Source: UBA1723 sp045629285 (GTDB lineage Bacteria; Bacteroidota; Bacteroidia; Bacteroidales; Paludibacteraceae). From it: a stretch of DNA of 64,000 nucleotides. The stretch covers positions 1 through 64,000 of the forward strand of contig JAZQQY010000015.1 in NCBI GenBank assembly GCA_045629285.1. Reading direction: 5' to 3'. The notes beneath the pieces are model-generated. The model saw nothing but the letters and a program-made list of their open reading frames with translations. It did no database searches and had not been told where the DNA came from. Positions 26,430-34,802 of this stretch are shown piece after piece (positions within the stretch are counted from its first letter, which is position 1; every line of letters starts with the position of its first letter). A program made the position numbers and the translations under genes.

Positions 26430-26984
26430 TTAGAAAGGCAGATCTCCACCGTCAGCATTAGGAGCAGGCTGAGCATCACCTGCTGGAGCTGCAGGAGCAG
26501 TGAAACCACCCTGCTGCATTGGCTGAGAAAAACCTTGCTGCTGCATTGGCTGCTGATATCCACCCTGTGGCTGTGCAAATCCCTGCTGCATTGGCTGCTG
26601 GTAACCACCCTGTGGCTGTGCGAATCCTTGCTGCATTGGCTGCTGTGGGTATCCTCCCATCTGCTGACCGTAACCTTGCTGTGCCATTGCATTGTATGGC
26701 TCCGCACGGAATGCACGGATATCGTTGAACCATCGAGAACCGTTAGGTCCTGTAGCCTCTCTTGCGTCAATACTGCAAGTGATATGGATAATTCCACCCT
26801 GCTGCATTACAGAAGCAATTGTATTATGCACGTTCTCATCCCAAACGCTAACTAGCACACGACGAGGATACTGACCAGTTGTGTCATGCTCAACGACGCA
26901 CTCCCACATCTTCCATGGGCCTCTTGCCGACTGTCCGCTTCTCTCGCCTAGGTTAAGAACCTTACCAATAAATTCGTATGTCAT
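26430..26984 (-). CDS. DUF3127 OB-fold-like protein with Gln/Gly-rich linker and SSB-type DLPF tip
   Basis: The 184-residue protein has a ~95-residue N-terminal domain of the DUF3127 family (YEFIGKVLNLGERSGQSARG, then KMWECVVEHD and ITCSIDARE), which looks like an OB fold. A Gln/Gly/Pro-rich linker follows, with two near-identical 15-residue units (QQPMQQGFAQPQGGY). The protein ends in ADGGDLPF, which resembles the acidic SSB C-terminal tip (DDDIPF/DDLPF) that recruits DNA-repair proteins. It could be a second single-strand DNA-binding protein; that is inference. It starts 1 base after hisC and ends 2 bases before nth, a DNA repair gene. Confidence 0.85.
   Translation of the reverse strand: MTYEFIGKVLNLGERSGQSARGPWKMWECVVEHDTTGQYPRRVLVSVWDENVHNTIASVMQQGGIIHITCSIDAREATGPNGSRWFNDIRAFRAEPYNAMAQQGYGQQMGGYPQQPMQQGFAQPQGGYQQPMQQGFAQPQGGYQQPMQQQGFSQPMQQGGFTAPAAPAGDAQPAPNADGGDLPF
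26548..26637 (-). repeat. Two 45-bp tandem repeats inside the DUF3127 gene
   Basis: Units 26548-26592 and 26593-26637 differ at only a few bases and encode the 15-residue Gln-rich unit. A degenerate partial copy lies at ~26503-26547. The unit is a whole number of codons, so copy-number changes would keep the frame. Confidence 0.85.
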
Positions 26985-26985
26985 T

Positions 26986-28017
26986 TTAATATTTTTTTAA
27001 TGCTTTGATTAACTCTTCATTTTCTTCTTTTGTACCAATCGTGATACGTACACAATTGCCGCACAACTGCACACGATGACGATTTCTAACTATGATTCCA
27101 CACTGTGTCAAATAAATGTAAAGATCTGTCGCATCCGTCACCTTAACCAACACAAAGTTAGCATCAGTAGGATAAATCTTCTCAACGAACTTGAATCCTT
27201 TCAACTCATACTCCAAGTCGGCACGTAGAGATATTGTCTCCTTCGCCCAATTTTTGATAACATCCGGATTCTTAAGAATCTTCAACGCATAGTCCTGAGT
27301 CAACTTATTGATATTGTATGGATATTTGATCTTATTCAAAATACCGATGATCTCCTCCGAAGCAAAAGCCATACCCAAACGAACAGAAGCACTTGCCCAC
27401 GCCTTCGAGAATGTCTGCAACACGATCATATTTGGATATTTTGCCAATTTCTGGCTATATGATTCTTTGCCGCAGAAATCCCAATATGCCTCGTCGATAA
27501 CTACGATACCATCAAACTCTGTCAACAATCTCTCGATATCACCGTCCTTCAAACAGTTACCTGTAGGGTTGTTTGGCGAGCAAAGCCACATAACCTTAGT
27601 GTGGTCGTCCACAGCGGCTAGCATCGCGTCGACATCAATCTGAAAACCTTCTTTCAATAGTACCGGACGATACTCCACATTGTTGACATCTGCACACACC
27701 TCATACATTCCGTATGTAGGTGCAATAGCAACGACATTGTCGACAGCTGGTTCGCAGAAAGCACGGTAAACCAAGTCAATAGGTTCATCGCTACCATTTC
27801 CGAAGAGAATATTCTTCGCATCCACATGCTTAACCTCCGCTACACGATGCTTAACTGCCCACTGCAATGGATCTGGATATCTGTTGTACGGATCATTACG
27901 TGGATTTTCGTTAGCATCCAAATAGACAGACGCTTCGCCCTTGAACTCATCGCGTGCGCATGAGTATGGCTTAAGCTTTAGGATGTTTGGTCGCACCAAT
28001 TGACTTAATTCTTTCAT
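26986..28017 (-). CDS. hisC: Histidinol-phosphate aminotransferase
   Basis: HisC is a PLP enzyme that makes histidinol phosphate from imidazole acetol phosphate and glutamate. The 343-residue protein has DANENP near residue 34, FGNGSDEPIDLVYRAFCEP, PTYGMYEV, LCSPNNPTGN, the DEAYWDF aspartate that contacts the PLP ring, TFSKAWASASVRLGMA with the PLP Lys, and RNRHRVQLCGNCVRITIG near the end. It lies 32 bases after hisD. The next gene downstream is DUF3127, not hisB as in many Bacteroidota his clusters. Confidence 0.95.
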   Translation of the reverse strand: MKELSQLVRPNILKLKPYSCARDEFKGEASVYLDANENPRNDPYNRYPDPLQWAVKHRVAEVKHVDAKNILFGNGSDEPIDLVYRAFCEPAVDNVVAIAPTYGMYEVCADVNNVEYRPVLLKEGFQIDVDAMLAAVDDHTKVMWLCSPNNPTGNCLKDGDIERLLTEFDGIVVIDEAYWDFCGKESYSQKLAKYPNMIVLQTFSKAWASASVRLGMAFASEEIIGILNKIKYPYNINKLTQDYALKILKNPDVIKNWAKETISLRADLEYELKGFKFVEKIYPTDANFVLVKVTDATDLYIYLTQCGIIVRNRHRVQLCGNCVRITIGTKEENEELIKALKKY

Positions 28018-28049
28018 ATAACAAAAATTTATTTGTTGAATTCCAAATT

Positions 28050-29327
28050 CTATTTGTTCATTCTAAGAGTAACTGCATTCTTGTGAGCGAACAATTGCTC
28101 ATTCTCTGCCATTATCTCAATTGCATTTCCGATAAGCTGAAGACCGTTTGGAGTGATCTCCTGATATGTGATTTTCTTACGGAAACTGTCAAGATTCACA
28201 CCGCTGTATGCCTTAGCATAACCGTTTGTAGGAAGCGTGTGGTTTGTTCCTGACGCATAATCTCCAGCACTCTCTGGAGTCAAATGGCCCAAGAAAATTG
28301 AACCTGCATTTGTGATTCTCTCCGCAATCTGCATGTAGTTGGCAGTCGAGATGATCAAATGCTCAGGCGCATATTCGTTTGTAACGTCGATAACCTCTTC
28401 CAAATCTTTAACCAAGATGATTTTACTGTTTGCAACAGACTTCTCAGCGATCTCTTTTCTTGGAAGCAACTGAAGCTGACGATCAACTTCTGCCAATACC
28501 TTCTCAGCTAAATCCTTGCTAGTAGTGATGCATACAGCCTGACTGTCGACACCATGCTCTGCCTGAGACAATAGGTCGGCAGCAACGAAAGCTGGGTTTG
28601 CAGTCTCATCTGCGATCACCTCTACTTCACTTGGACCAGCAGGCATATCGATTGCAACGTCCTTCAAAGAGACTCTCTGCTTAGCTGCTGTCACATACTG
28701 GTTTCCTGGTCCAAAAATCTTGTAGACTTTAGGAACACTTTCTGTTCCGTATGCCAACGAACCGATAGCCTGAACACCACCGATCTTGAAGATCTTGCTT
28801 ACACCTGCAACCTTGGCAGCAAACAATACTGCAGGATGTACCTTTCCGTTCTTAGCAGGAGGAGTACATAGAACAATCTCCTTACAACCTGCGATACGAG
28901 CAGGAACGGCAAGCATCAACACTGTTGAGAACAACGGTGCTGTACCGCCTGGAATATAAAGACCAACCTTCTCAATAGGCATAGCCTTCTGCCAACATGT
29001 GACACCAGGCATAGTCTCAATACGTGGAAGCTCATGATTCTGTGCTGCATGGAACTTCTCAATGTTTCCTTTCGCCAAACGGATTGCATTCTTCAAATCC
29101 TCTGCAACCAATGTCTCGGCTTCTGCAATTTCTGCTTCTGATACACGCAAAGAATCAAGCTGCACTTTGTCGAACTTCAACTCGTACTCCTTTACAGCCT
29201 CGTCGCCACGTGTCTTGATATCATCAAGCACAGAAGTGACAGTCTCTGTCAAACTACTGTTATCAAGAGCAGGACGCGATAGTAACGTCTTCCAATCTTT
29301 ATGATCTGGATATGCGATTATCTTCAT
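28050..29327 (-). CDS. hisD: Histidinol dehydrogenase
   Basis: HisD catalyses the last two steps of histidine synthesis, NAD-dependent oxidation of histidinol to histidine with a zinc ion. The 425-residue protein has the signature region GGVQAIGSLAYGTESVP and KIFGPGNQYV, then DMPAGPSEVEVIADE, LLSQAEHGVDSQA, the NEYAPEHLI motif with catalytic Glu/His, and SAGDYASGTNHTLPT. Its ATG overlaps the hisG stop by one base. Confidence 0.96.
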   Translation of the reverse strand: MKIIAYPDHKDWKTLLSRPALDNSSLTETVTSVLDDIKTRGDEAVKEYELKFDKVQLDSLRVSEAEIAEAETLVAEDLKNAIRLAKGNIEKFHAAQNHELPRIETMPGVTCWQKAMPIEKVGLYIPGGTAPLFSTVLMLAVPARIAGCKEIVLCTPPAKNGKVHPAVLFAAKVAGVSKIFKIGGVQAIGSLAYGTESVPKVYKIFGPGNQYVTAAKQRVSLKDVAIDMPAGPSEVEVIADETANPAFVAADLLSQAEHGVDSQAVCITTSKDLAEKVLAEVDRQLQLLPRKEIAEKSVANSKIILVKDLEEVIDVTNEYAPEHLIISTANYMQIAERITNAGSIFLGHLTPESAGDYASGTNHTLPTNGYAKAYSGVNLDSFRKKITYQEITPNGLQLIGNAIEIMAENEQLFAHKNAVTLRMNK

Positions 29328-30184
29328 TATAGAATCATCTTTTCAATAGGAACGACAAGAATACCCTCTGCACCTAGCTGCTTCAACTGGCTGATGATAT
29401 CCCAGAATGTCTTCTCCTCAATTACTGAGTGAAGTGAAGACCAACCCTCCTGCTTAAGTGGAGTGACTGTTGGCGACTTCATACCAGGAAGAAGTTTGCA
29501 GACAGCATCGATCTTATCATTAGGAATGTTAAGAAGGATATACTTCTTACCCTCAGCATTCTTGTAAGAGTCGAAGCGGAATAGAATCTCCTTCAATGTA
29601 GCCATCTTCTCGGCATCATCGTTAAGATGCTTGTTACCGATAAGAAGAGCCTCAGAATACATTGCTACCTCAACTTCCTTCAAATTGTTGCTCACCAATG
29701 TCGAACCTGAACTTACAATATCAAAAATACAGTCGGCCATACCGATACCTGGAGCGATCTCTACGCTACCCATGATTGTATGGATCTCTGCCTTCACGCC
29801 ATTCTTATCCAAATAGTTTTTCAAGATACGAGGATAAGATGTTGCGATTTTCTTTCCGTTGAACCACTGAACGCCATTATAGTCTGCTGCCTTTGGAATA
29901 GCCAAAGATAGACGGCACTTGCTGAAGTCAAGACGCTTGATGATATCTGCGTCCTCCCCCTTCTCCTCAAACTCGTTCTCTCCTACGATGCCGACATCAG
30001 CGATGCCAGTAGCCACTGCCTGAGGAATATCGTCATCTCTCAAGTAAAGAATCTCCACAGGGAAATTCTTGGCTTTCACCAACAATGTTCTCTTTCCTGA
30101 CTCTACTTTGATGCTCGACTCTTCCAACATCGTCATCGTCTCTTCAAATAGACGTCCTTTTGCCTGAACTGCTATTCTTAACAT
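29327..30184 (-). CDS. hisG: ATP phosphoribosyltransferase, long form
   Basis: HisG starts histidine synthesis by joining ATP and PRPP, and is normally inhibited by histidine. The 285-residue protein is the long homohexameric form. The catalytic part has RIAVQAKGRL, ILYLRDDDIPQAVATGIADVGIVGENE (cited as RDDDIPQAV and DVGIVGENE) and the PRPP loop DCIFDIVSSGSTL. The C-terminal ~75 residues (LLPGMKSPTVTPL, WSSLHSVIEE, GAEGILVVPIEKMIL) form the allosteric ACT-like domain. It is the first gene of the operon and is preceded by a leader peptide and attenuator (30209-30397). Confidence 0.96.
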   Translation of the reverse strand: MLRIAVQAKGRLFEETMTMLEESSIKVESGKRTLLVKAKNFPVEILYLRDDDIPQAVATGIADVGIVGENEFEEKGEDADIIKRLDFSKCRLSLAIPKAADYNGVQWFNGKKIATSYPRILKNYLDKNGVKAEIHTIMGSVEIAPGIGMADCIFDIVSSGSTLVSNNLKEVEVAMYSEALLIGNKHLNDDAEKMATLKEILFRFDSYKNAEGKKYILLNIPNDKIDAVCKLLPGMKSPTVTPLKQEGWSSLHSVIEEKTFWDIISQLKQLGAEGILVVPIEKMIL

Positions 30185-30208
30185 AATTTGAATTTGTAAT
30201 GGTTTTAT

Positions 30209-30244
30209 AAAAAAGGAGACCTACTGTTTCAAGTAAGCCTCCTT
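30209..30244 (-). terminator. Attenuator terminator of the his operon
   Basis: On the minus strand a 13-bp stem AAGGAGGCTTACT / AGTAGGTCTCCTT (two G-U pairs), with loop TGAAAC, is followed by TTTTT, 25 bases before hisG. Its 5' arm can pair instead with 30281-30290 of the leader (CAAGTGAGCT with GGCTTACTTG, 10 bp with two G-U), forming an antiterminator. Confidence 0.88.
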
Positions 30245-30258
30245 CGTTCCTCTATTAT

Positions 30259-30348
30259 TTATTTTGCAGAACACACATTTAGCTCACTTGCATCGTTTTC
30301 TATGCAATGATGATGATGAATGTGCGTATGTAGTCTGCGAAATGTCAT
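30259..30348 (-). CDS. hisL: His operon leader peptide
   Basis: This 29-codon ORF starts with ATG at 30348 and ends with TAA at 30259. It reads MTFRRLHTHIHHHHC followed by a 14-residue tail ending in SAK. Six of residues 7-14 are His. It lies between the his promoter (30367-30397) and the attenuator terminator (30209-30244). The expected role is that ribosomes stall at the His run when charged His-tRNA is scarce, exposing the antiterminator strand at 30281-30290. A pause hairpin TTGCAT/ATGCAA (30288-30307) competes with that strand. The symbol is by analogy with enterobacterial hisL; there is no sequence homology implied. Confidence 0.85.
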   Translation of the reverse strand: MTFRRLHTHIHHHHCIENDASELNVCSAK

Positions 30349-30366
30349 TTATCTTAATATTTTCTA

Positions 30367-30397
30367 CAAAAGTACACAAAAATGAGATTATGACAAT
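30367..30397 (-). promoter_or_regulatory. Promoter of the his operon
   Basis: The minus strand reads ATTG-N19-TACTTTTG. The predicted start is ~12 bases before the leader peptide ATG. Confidence 0.75.
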
Positions 30398-30425
30398 TTA
30401 TATAGCACTTTTTTATCAAACTTTT

Positions 30426-33400
30426 TTATTTCTTGACAAATCTGTCTGTATAAGTAGTCTCATTTGTAACAACTGTGACGATGTAAACGCCAGTGTTCAA
30501 ACCATCTACATTGATTGCAGTAGTCTCGTCATCAGACTCGATATCGATAATTCTACGTGACAAACAGTCTGAAATCTGGATTCTACGCGGACCTACCGAA
30601 TGAGCCTTTACAAACAATGTGTTGTCAACAGGATTTGGATAAATCACGACTCCAGAATCAAGCAACTTGTTTCCTGCCAACTGATCATACAAATCATTCG
30701 TACAGATGACATTTCCGTTAGCTAGACGTGGCGATGCGATTTCAACACCTATATTATCAACGATCTCACAATTCGAGAACTCTACAAATTCATCAGAACC
30801 GTCTGTTACACGTCCGTAACTTCCGTTTCTAACATGAGACTTTGTCGACATAACGTCAAGCGTATCATTCTTACCCTGATATACCTGCATCAAGATCAAC
30901 TCCTGTGAAGCATCGGCCGACAACTTAAAGTTCAAGTGACGTGGACCGTCATCAGCACTTCCGTCTGCCCAAAGAATAATTCTTTCTCCAGCTGGAATTA
31001 CAGTTGAATCTGATCTGAATCTTGGGAACTTATGGGTCTTGGCCTTTGTCTTGTTAACCAAGATCATGTCTGCCAAATCTACATCCTTGTCGCCAGCATT
31101 GTAAATCTCGATCCAGTCTGGCTTCTGTCCATACTCGTCTTTAGTTCTGCCATTTGATGAACAAATCTCGTTGATGAACAACTCTGGTCTTGTGTAGTCA
31201 GGATCAGCCTCAACATACAACTTGACCGTCATATCTTTTCCGACCTTTCCAGAGAATACGTCTCCGACAATTTCCGACTTTCCATTAGAAACTGAAGATG
31301 CTGTCAACTTCATTGTCAAATCTGAACTTGACGCCTCATTCTGATGGATTTCAACGGCAATCACATTCTTACCTTTCTTGAACAATGAACCATCTATTGA
31401 AAATGACGACTCCTCATCGTTAGCATATCCATCTTCCAATTTCGCCAACATTTCGTAAGTATATGTTGTATCCTTTGGCAAATTGAAAACAGCGACAGCC
31501 TTACCATTTACATATACAACTGCTGCATCATCGTACATCACATTGAAAGATACCTTCTTGAATTCCTTGTCTGAAGCGCAATCGACAGTTGTACGGAAAT
31601 ATGCTGTAATATACTTATTTTCCTTATCCTTGCCGTATTCCAATTTTGTATCGTAGTCTCTATCGGAAGCATAACCGAACTTACCGTGACCTACTTTCCA
31701 CTCTGAATCATCATAGTCAGTAGCCATCCAGTCCTTAGCCGGCATGATACTATCATAGAAATATGTCCACTCTGTAGCCTTTGTAATCAAATCCTTAGTA
31801 TCAACTAGAGAATCCGACAAGTGCCACTTCTGAACACGATACCCAGTAGGCAACTTAGGCTCAATCTTGATCTTCTGACCAAGGTAAGCATTGTAAGTAT
31901 ATGAGTCGTCATTCATAAACTCCTTGTTGAACATATAGTCAACCGAAGACAACTCCTCTGGAAGGATAACCTGGAAATTAAACTTAACCTTTGAATCCGA
32001 CAACTTGAACTTAGAAAGCAACTGTTCCTTAACTGTGCGGCATCTTGTAGAAGTGAACGACTTGATTCCGTTAGTGTAATCGTCAACACTTCCTGAGATA
32101 GCCTTTGTAGCACAGAAATCTTTCTTAACCAAAGATGAAATTGAATCCCACTTTGCCATGATCTTCTCCTCAGAGAAACGAGAACTTAGCTGTTTCAAGA
32201 ACTCAGTAGCGAAACGCAACTGGAAATCCTCGTTCTGCATGCAATGGTAGAACAATGTAGTCTTCCACTTTGACTTCTCATCAAAACGGTAACCGCCACC
32301 AACAGTCGATCCGTTAGCCCAGTTTACTGCCTCTCCAACACCCATAGTGAAGTCGATCATGTTCATGCTTGGACTACAATAGTTTGGAGACCAACCTTCA
32401 TACATTCCGTAACCGAAGTCTGTATCATAAACAATCCAACGGAACTTACCGTCCTTTTTCTTTCTCCACAACTTTGTATTGTTACCTGGCCAGTCTGTAT
32501 TTACAACGAACTGCTCCAAAATCTGCCAATGAATGTACTCGTCAATATCCATTCTATTTGACAACTGCTCATAGAAGTCGTCATCAGCGTAATGATTCTC
32601 AACATAAGAAATCATCTCATTGTATGCATCAAGCGTACCGACTACAGCCTCAAGTCTATCAGTCTTGATTGACACAACGTCGATCTCATCCTCTTCCAAA
32701 CCATAGTTATGGTAGACATAATCCTCATTTGTGCGCTCACGAAGACCCATCAAACCTTGGTACTTTCCATTTAGATAATATGCAACTGGCTGGTATCCCT
32801 GATAATCGATACCCATACCCTTTCCAATCGACTGCATGAATCCGTCACGGCATCTCAATGAACCGTATGCATTACCACCGTTACGAATCTGAACACTCTT
32901 CAACTCCTTGAAAGACTTCTCCTTGAAGAACTTAGTATATCCAAGACGATTGTTACCAGTCTTCTTAGAGGCCTTCATCTTTAAACTCTTAGTCTTATAT
33001 GAATCCTGACGAGAGCAACCTCCAGTGACACCGATTTCGATCTTCTGGCCACACTTCATCTCGCCATCTTCAAAATACTCAAAATATGCAGGACGACTCC
33101 AGTCTCTGTTAAAGTTAGCCTTTGCCTCAACACAACCTGAAGCTCCAGCGACACCGTTTGTTCCTTTTACACAGATACCGATCTGATCGTCATTTAAGAA
33201 CATATCGTCTGTAACAATCGACACAACTGGAATATCTGTTCCTGTACAACTCTCTGAATATGGCGATTTAATGATGAATGTACCAGTCAAAATATCACTG
33301 GACAACTGACCTTCGATAAATGCTTTTGCTCTGATGGGCTTGTTTTCCTTAGATATCTCGAATGGTCCCTCATACAAATGGCTCTCTTCTGTAGGAATGG

Positions 33401-34025
33401 ATCCATCTGTTGTATAATAGATCAATGCATTTGCTGAATCACAAGTCAATGCTATCTCCTTTTTCTCTTCGCCAAAATAGAAGCCTGGTTTTGTAACAAA
33501 TTTTGGAGTCGGAACTCGATTTGCAAATGCCTTAGAATTCTTCTTTCCTGGAGTAGGCTCCATATAACCCCCATCTCCATAAGAAAGATCAGGCAACTGC
33601 AAAGGATGCTTTATCTCAATAACTGTCTTATCAGCAAATTTAATTGCCAATTTACCGGCTTTGTACTCCAACTTTTTGGGGAAACTACCCAAAAGAGTAG
33701 AAGATGTTGGCTTTGCCTCTACATCTCCATCAAATGCTAGTACACTATAACCTGTTGGAATTTTGTGACTTTCCTGGAATACACCAGTCCAATCAACCTT
33801 ACCTGACTCTTTGTAAGCTGTCACAGTTGCCCCTTTCAAATCAACAGGGTCTCCGTCATTGTAGAACTCTATCCAAGATGGAAATTCATAAGTTGTTGCA
33901 TCCAAATAGGCAGAGATATTACAAGGCATAATCTCGTTAATTTTGACCGTAGCTGAAGCTCCGACTGAAGCCGCCAGCAACATAATAGCTGTAAGTTTTC
34001 TATATATCACGTTTTTCATACTCAT
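30426..34025 (-). CDS. CotH kinase family protein with lamin-tail domains and T9SS sorting domain
   Basis: The 1199-residue secreted protein has these parts in order: signal peptide (cut after GASA); first lamin-tail domain from INEIMPCNISAYLD (~27-165); chitobiase C-terminal-like domain (YYTTDGSIPTEES, ~180-250); CotH domain (~260-650) with LKMKASKKTGNNRLGYTKFF as its opening strand region, GLMGLRERTNEDYVY and WIVYDTDFGYGMY; a region with a beta-sandwich around VMYDDAAVVYVNGKAV (~800-950); a second lamin-tail domain (LFINEICSSNGRTKDEYG, WIEIYNAGD); and a type A T9SS sorting domain (VVIYPNPVDNTLFVKA ... YTDRFVKK). CotH domains of spore coats are protein kinases; the substrate here is unknown. 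T9SS would carry it to the cell surface or medium. It is monocistronic. Confidence 0.9.
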   Translation of the reverse strand: MSMKNVIYRKLTAIMLLAASVGASATVKINEIMPCNISAYLDATTYEFPSWIEFYNDGDPVDLKGATVTAYKESGKVDWTGVFQESHKIPTGYSVLAFDGDVEAKPTSSTLLGSFPKKLEYKAGKLAIKFADKTVIEIKHPLQLPDLSYGDGGYMEPTPGKKNSKAFANRVPTPKFVTKPGFYFGEEKKEIALTCDSANALIYYTTDGSIPTEESHLYEGPFEISKENKPIRAKAFIEGQLSSDILTGTFIIKSPYSESCTGTDIPVVSIVTDDMFLNDDQIGICVKGTNGVAGASGCVEAKANFNRDWSRPAYFEYFEDGEMKCGQKIEIGVTGGCSRQDSYKTKSLKMKASKKTGNNRLGYTKFFKEKSFKELKSVQIRNGGNAYGSLRCRDGFMQSIGKGMGIDYQGYQPVAYYLNGKYQGLMGLRERTNEDYVYHNYGLEEDEIDVVSIKTDRLEAVVGTLDAYNEMISYVENHYADDDFYEQLSNRMDIDEYIHWQILEQFVVNTDWPGNNTKLWRKKKDGKFRWIVYDTDFGYGMYEGWSPNYCSPSMNMIDFTMGVGEAVNWANGSTVGGGYRFDEKSKWKTTLFYHCMQNEDFQLRFATEFLKQLSSRFSEEKIMAKWDSISSLVKKDFCATKAISGSVDDYTNGIKSFTSTRCRTVKEQLLSKFKLSDSKVKFNFQVILPEELSSVDYMFNKEFMNDDSYTYNAYLGQKIKIEPKLPTGYRVQKWHLSDSLVDTKDLITKATEWTYFYDSIMPAKDWMATDYDDSEWKVGHGKFGYASDRDYDTKLEYGKDKENKYITAYFRTTVDCASDKEFKKVSFNVMYDDAAVVYVNGKAVAVFNLPKDTTYTYEMLAKLEDGYANDEESSFSIDGSLFKKGKNVIAVEIHQNEASSSDLTMKLTASSVSNGKSEIVGDVFSGKVGKDMTVKLYVEADPDYTRPELFINEICSSNGRTKDEYGQKPDWIEIYNAGDKDVDLADMILVNKTKAKTHKFPRFRSDSTVIPAGERIILWADGSADDGPRHLNFKLSADASQELILMQVYQGKNDTLDVMSTKSHVRNGSYGRVTDGSDEFVEFSNCEIVDNIGVEIASPRLANGNVICTNDLYDQLAGNKLLDSGVVIYPNPVDNTLFVKAHSVGPRRIQISDCLSRRIIDIESDDETTAINVDGLNTGVYIVTVVTNETTYTDRFVKK

Positions 34026-34048
34026 GCCCTATTACAATTGTAAAGTTG

Positions 34049-34080
34049 CAAATATATTTAATCAACTTAACAAAAACAAA
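34049..34080 (-). promoter_or_regulatory. Promoter of CotH-protein gene
   Basis: The minus strand reads TTTG-N20-TATATTTG, followed by a short 5' UTR containing TAATAGGGCA before the ATG. Confidence 0.75.
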
Positions 34081-34152
34081 ATTTTACGTATTTAAAATAT
34101 TGCGGATCTGCAAATAGTCCAAATCTTTGGACAAACAATACGTTTAAAACAG

Positions 34153-34728
34153 TCAACATTTTTGATGGAGAAAATAATTATATGCATCTATCATATTATT
34201 CAGTTCATCACGTGTTTCCATCAAAAGTATCAATGCTCTCTCCTTAGCATTTCGTTTTCTATCGTTTTTTATTTCCGAAACAGCACCTTCTATTGTGAGA
34301 CGTCGCTCTCTAAGTAACAATTTCAGCAACTTAAGGTTTTCTATATTTTCTTTGGTAAACCTTCTCGTGCCTCCTCGCGTACGATGGCTACAGAAATTTT
34401 TGCCAAACACGGCAAACGACTCTTCCCAAAAGCGAATGGTAGCCTGCGTTTCTCCAATTATAGATTCAACTTCACTGATCTTGTAATATTTCTTTTCATA
34501 TACAGAATCAACGGAATCTTCTTCTTCATCAGATTCATTACTTAAAGATTCACTTTCCGACTCTATCGCTTCAAGATCAACATCGTCATCTATAGTGTCT
34601 TCATCAAACACAATGAAATCATCGTCATTATCAACCGTAGAAGCAATTTTTTCCGTTTTCTCTATAGGTGAATCTGGCGACGTTTTCCAAACAATTATGT
34701 CGTCCGAATCATTTATATTACTACTCAT
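34153..34728 (-). CDS. MerR-type transcriptional regulator with acidic N-terminal extension
   Basis: Residues 1-~78 are a disordered, Asp/Glu/Ser-rich segment (DDDFIVFDEDTIDDDVDLEA). The rest is a MerR winged helix: YKISEVESIIGETQATIRFWEE recognition region (cited as KISEVESIIG and ATIRFWEE), RTRGGTRRFTKENIENL and a short coiled helix with RERRLTIEGAVSEIK. No C-terminal sensor domain is present, as in other small Bacteroidota MerR-like proteins. Regulated genes are unknown. It lies downstream of the OmpA gene on the same strand, separated by a terminator at 34743-34780. Confidence 0.85.
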   Translation of the reverse strand: MSSNINDSDDIIVWKTSPDSPIEKTEKIASTVDNDDDFIVFDEDTIDDDVDLEAIESESESLSNESDEEEDSVDSVYEKKYYKISEVESIIGETQATIRFWEESFAVFGKNFCSHRTRGGTRRFTKENIENLKLLKLLLRERRLTIEGAVSEIKNDRKRNAKERALILLMETRDELNNMIDAYNYFLHQKC

Positions 34729-34742
34729 ACTGAAGTCAAATC

Positions 34743-34780
34743 AAAAAAAAGAGAAAGAACCGCCGAAACGATTCTTTCTC
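34743..34780 (-). terminator. Terminator after OmpA-family gene
   Basis: On the minus strand the stem GAGAAAGAA / TTCTTTCTC is followed by TTTTTTTT. Confidence 0.9.
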
Positions 34781-34802
34781 CCATGCTTATTGAATATTCT
34801 TA

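Noticed and set aside
26548..26637. Tandem repeats considered as a CRISPR array
   Set aside because: Two contiguous 45-bp units without spacers, in frame inside a gene.
26414..26855. Long overlapping frames on both strands (up to 184 codons) in the DUF3127 gene
   Set aside because: They arise from the repetitive Gln/Pro-rich coding sequence; only the minus-strand DUF3127 frame has a recognisable domain and fits the operon spacing.
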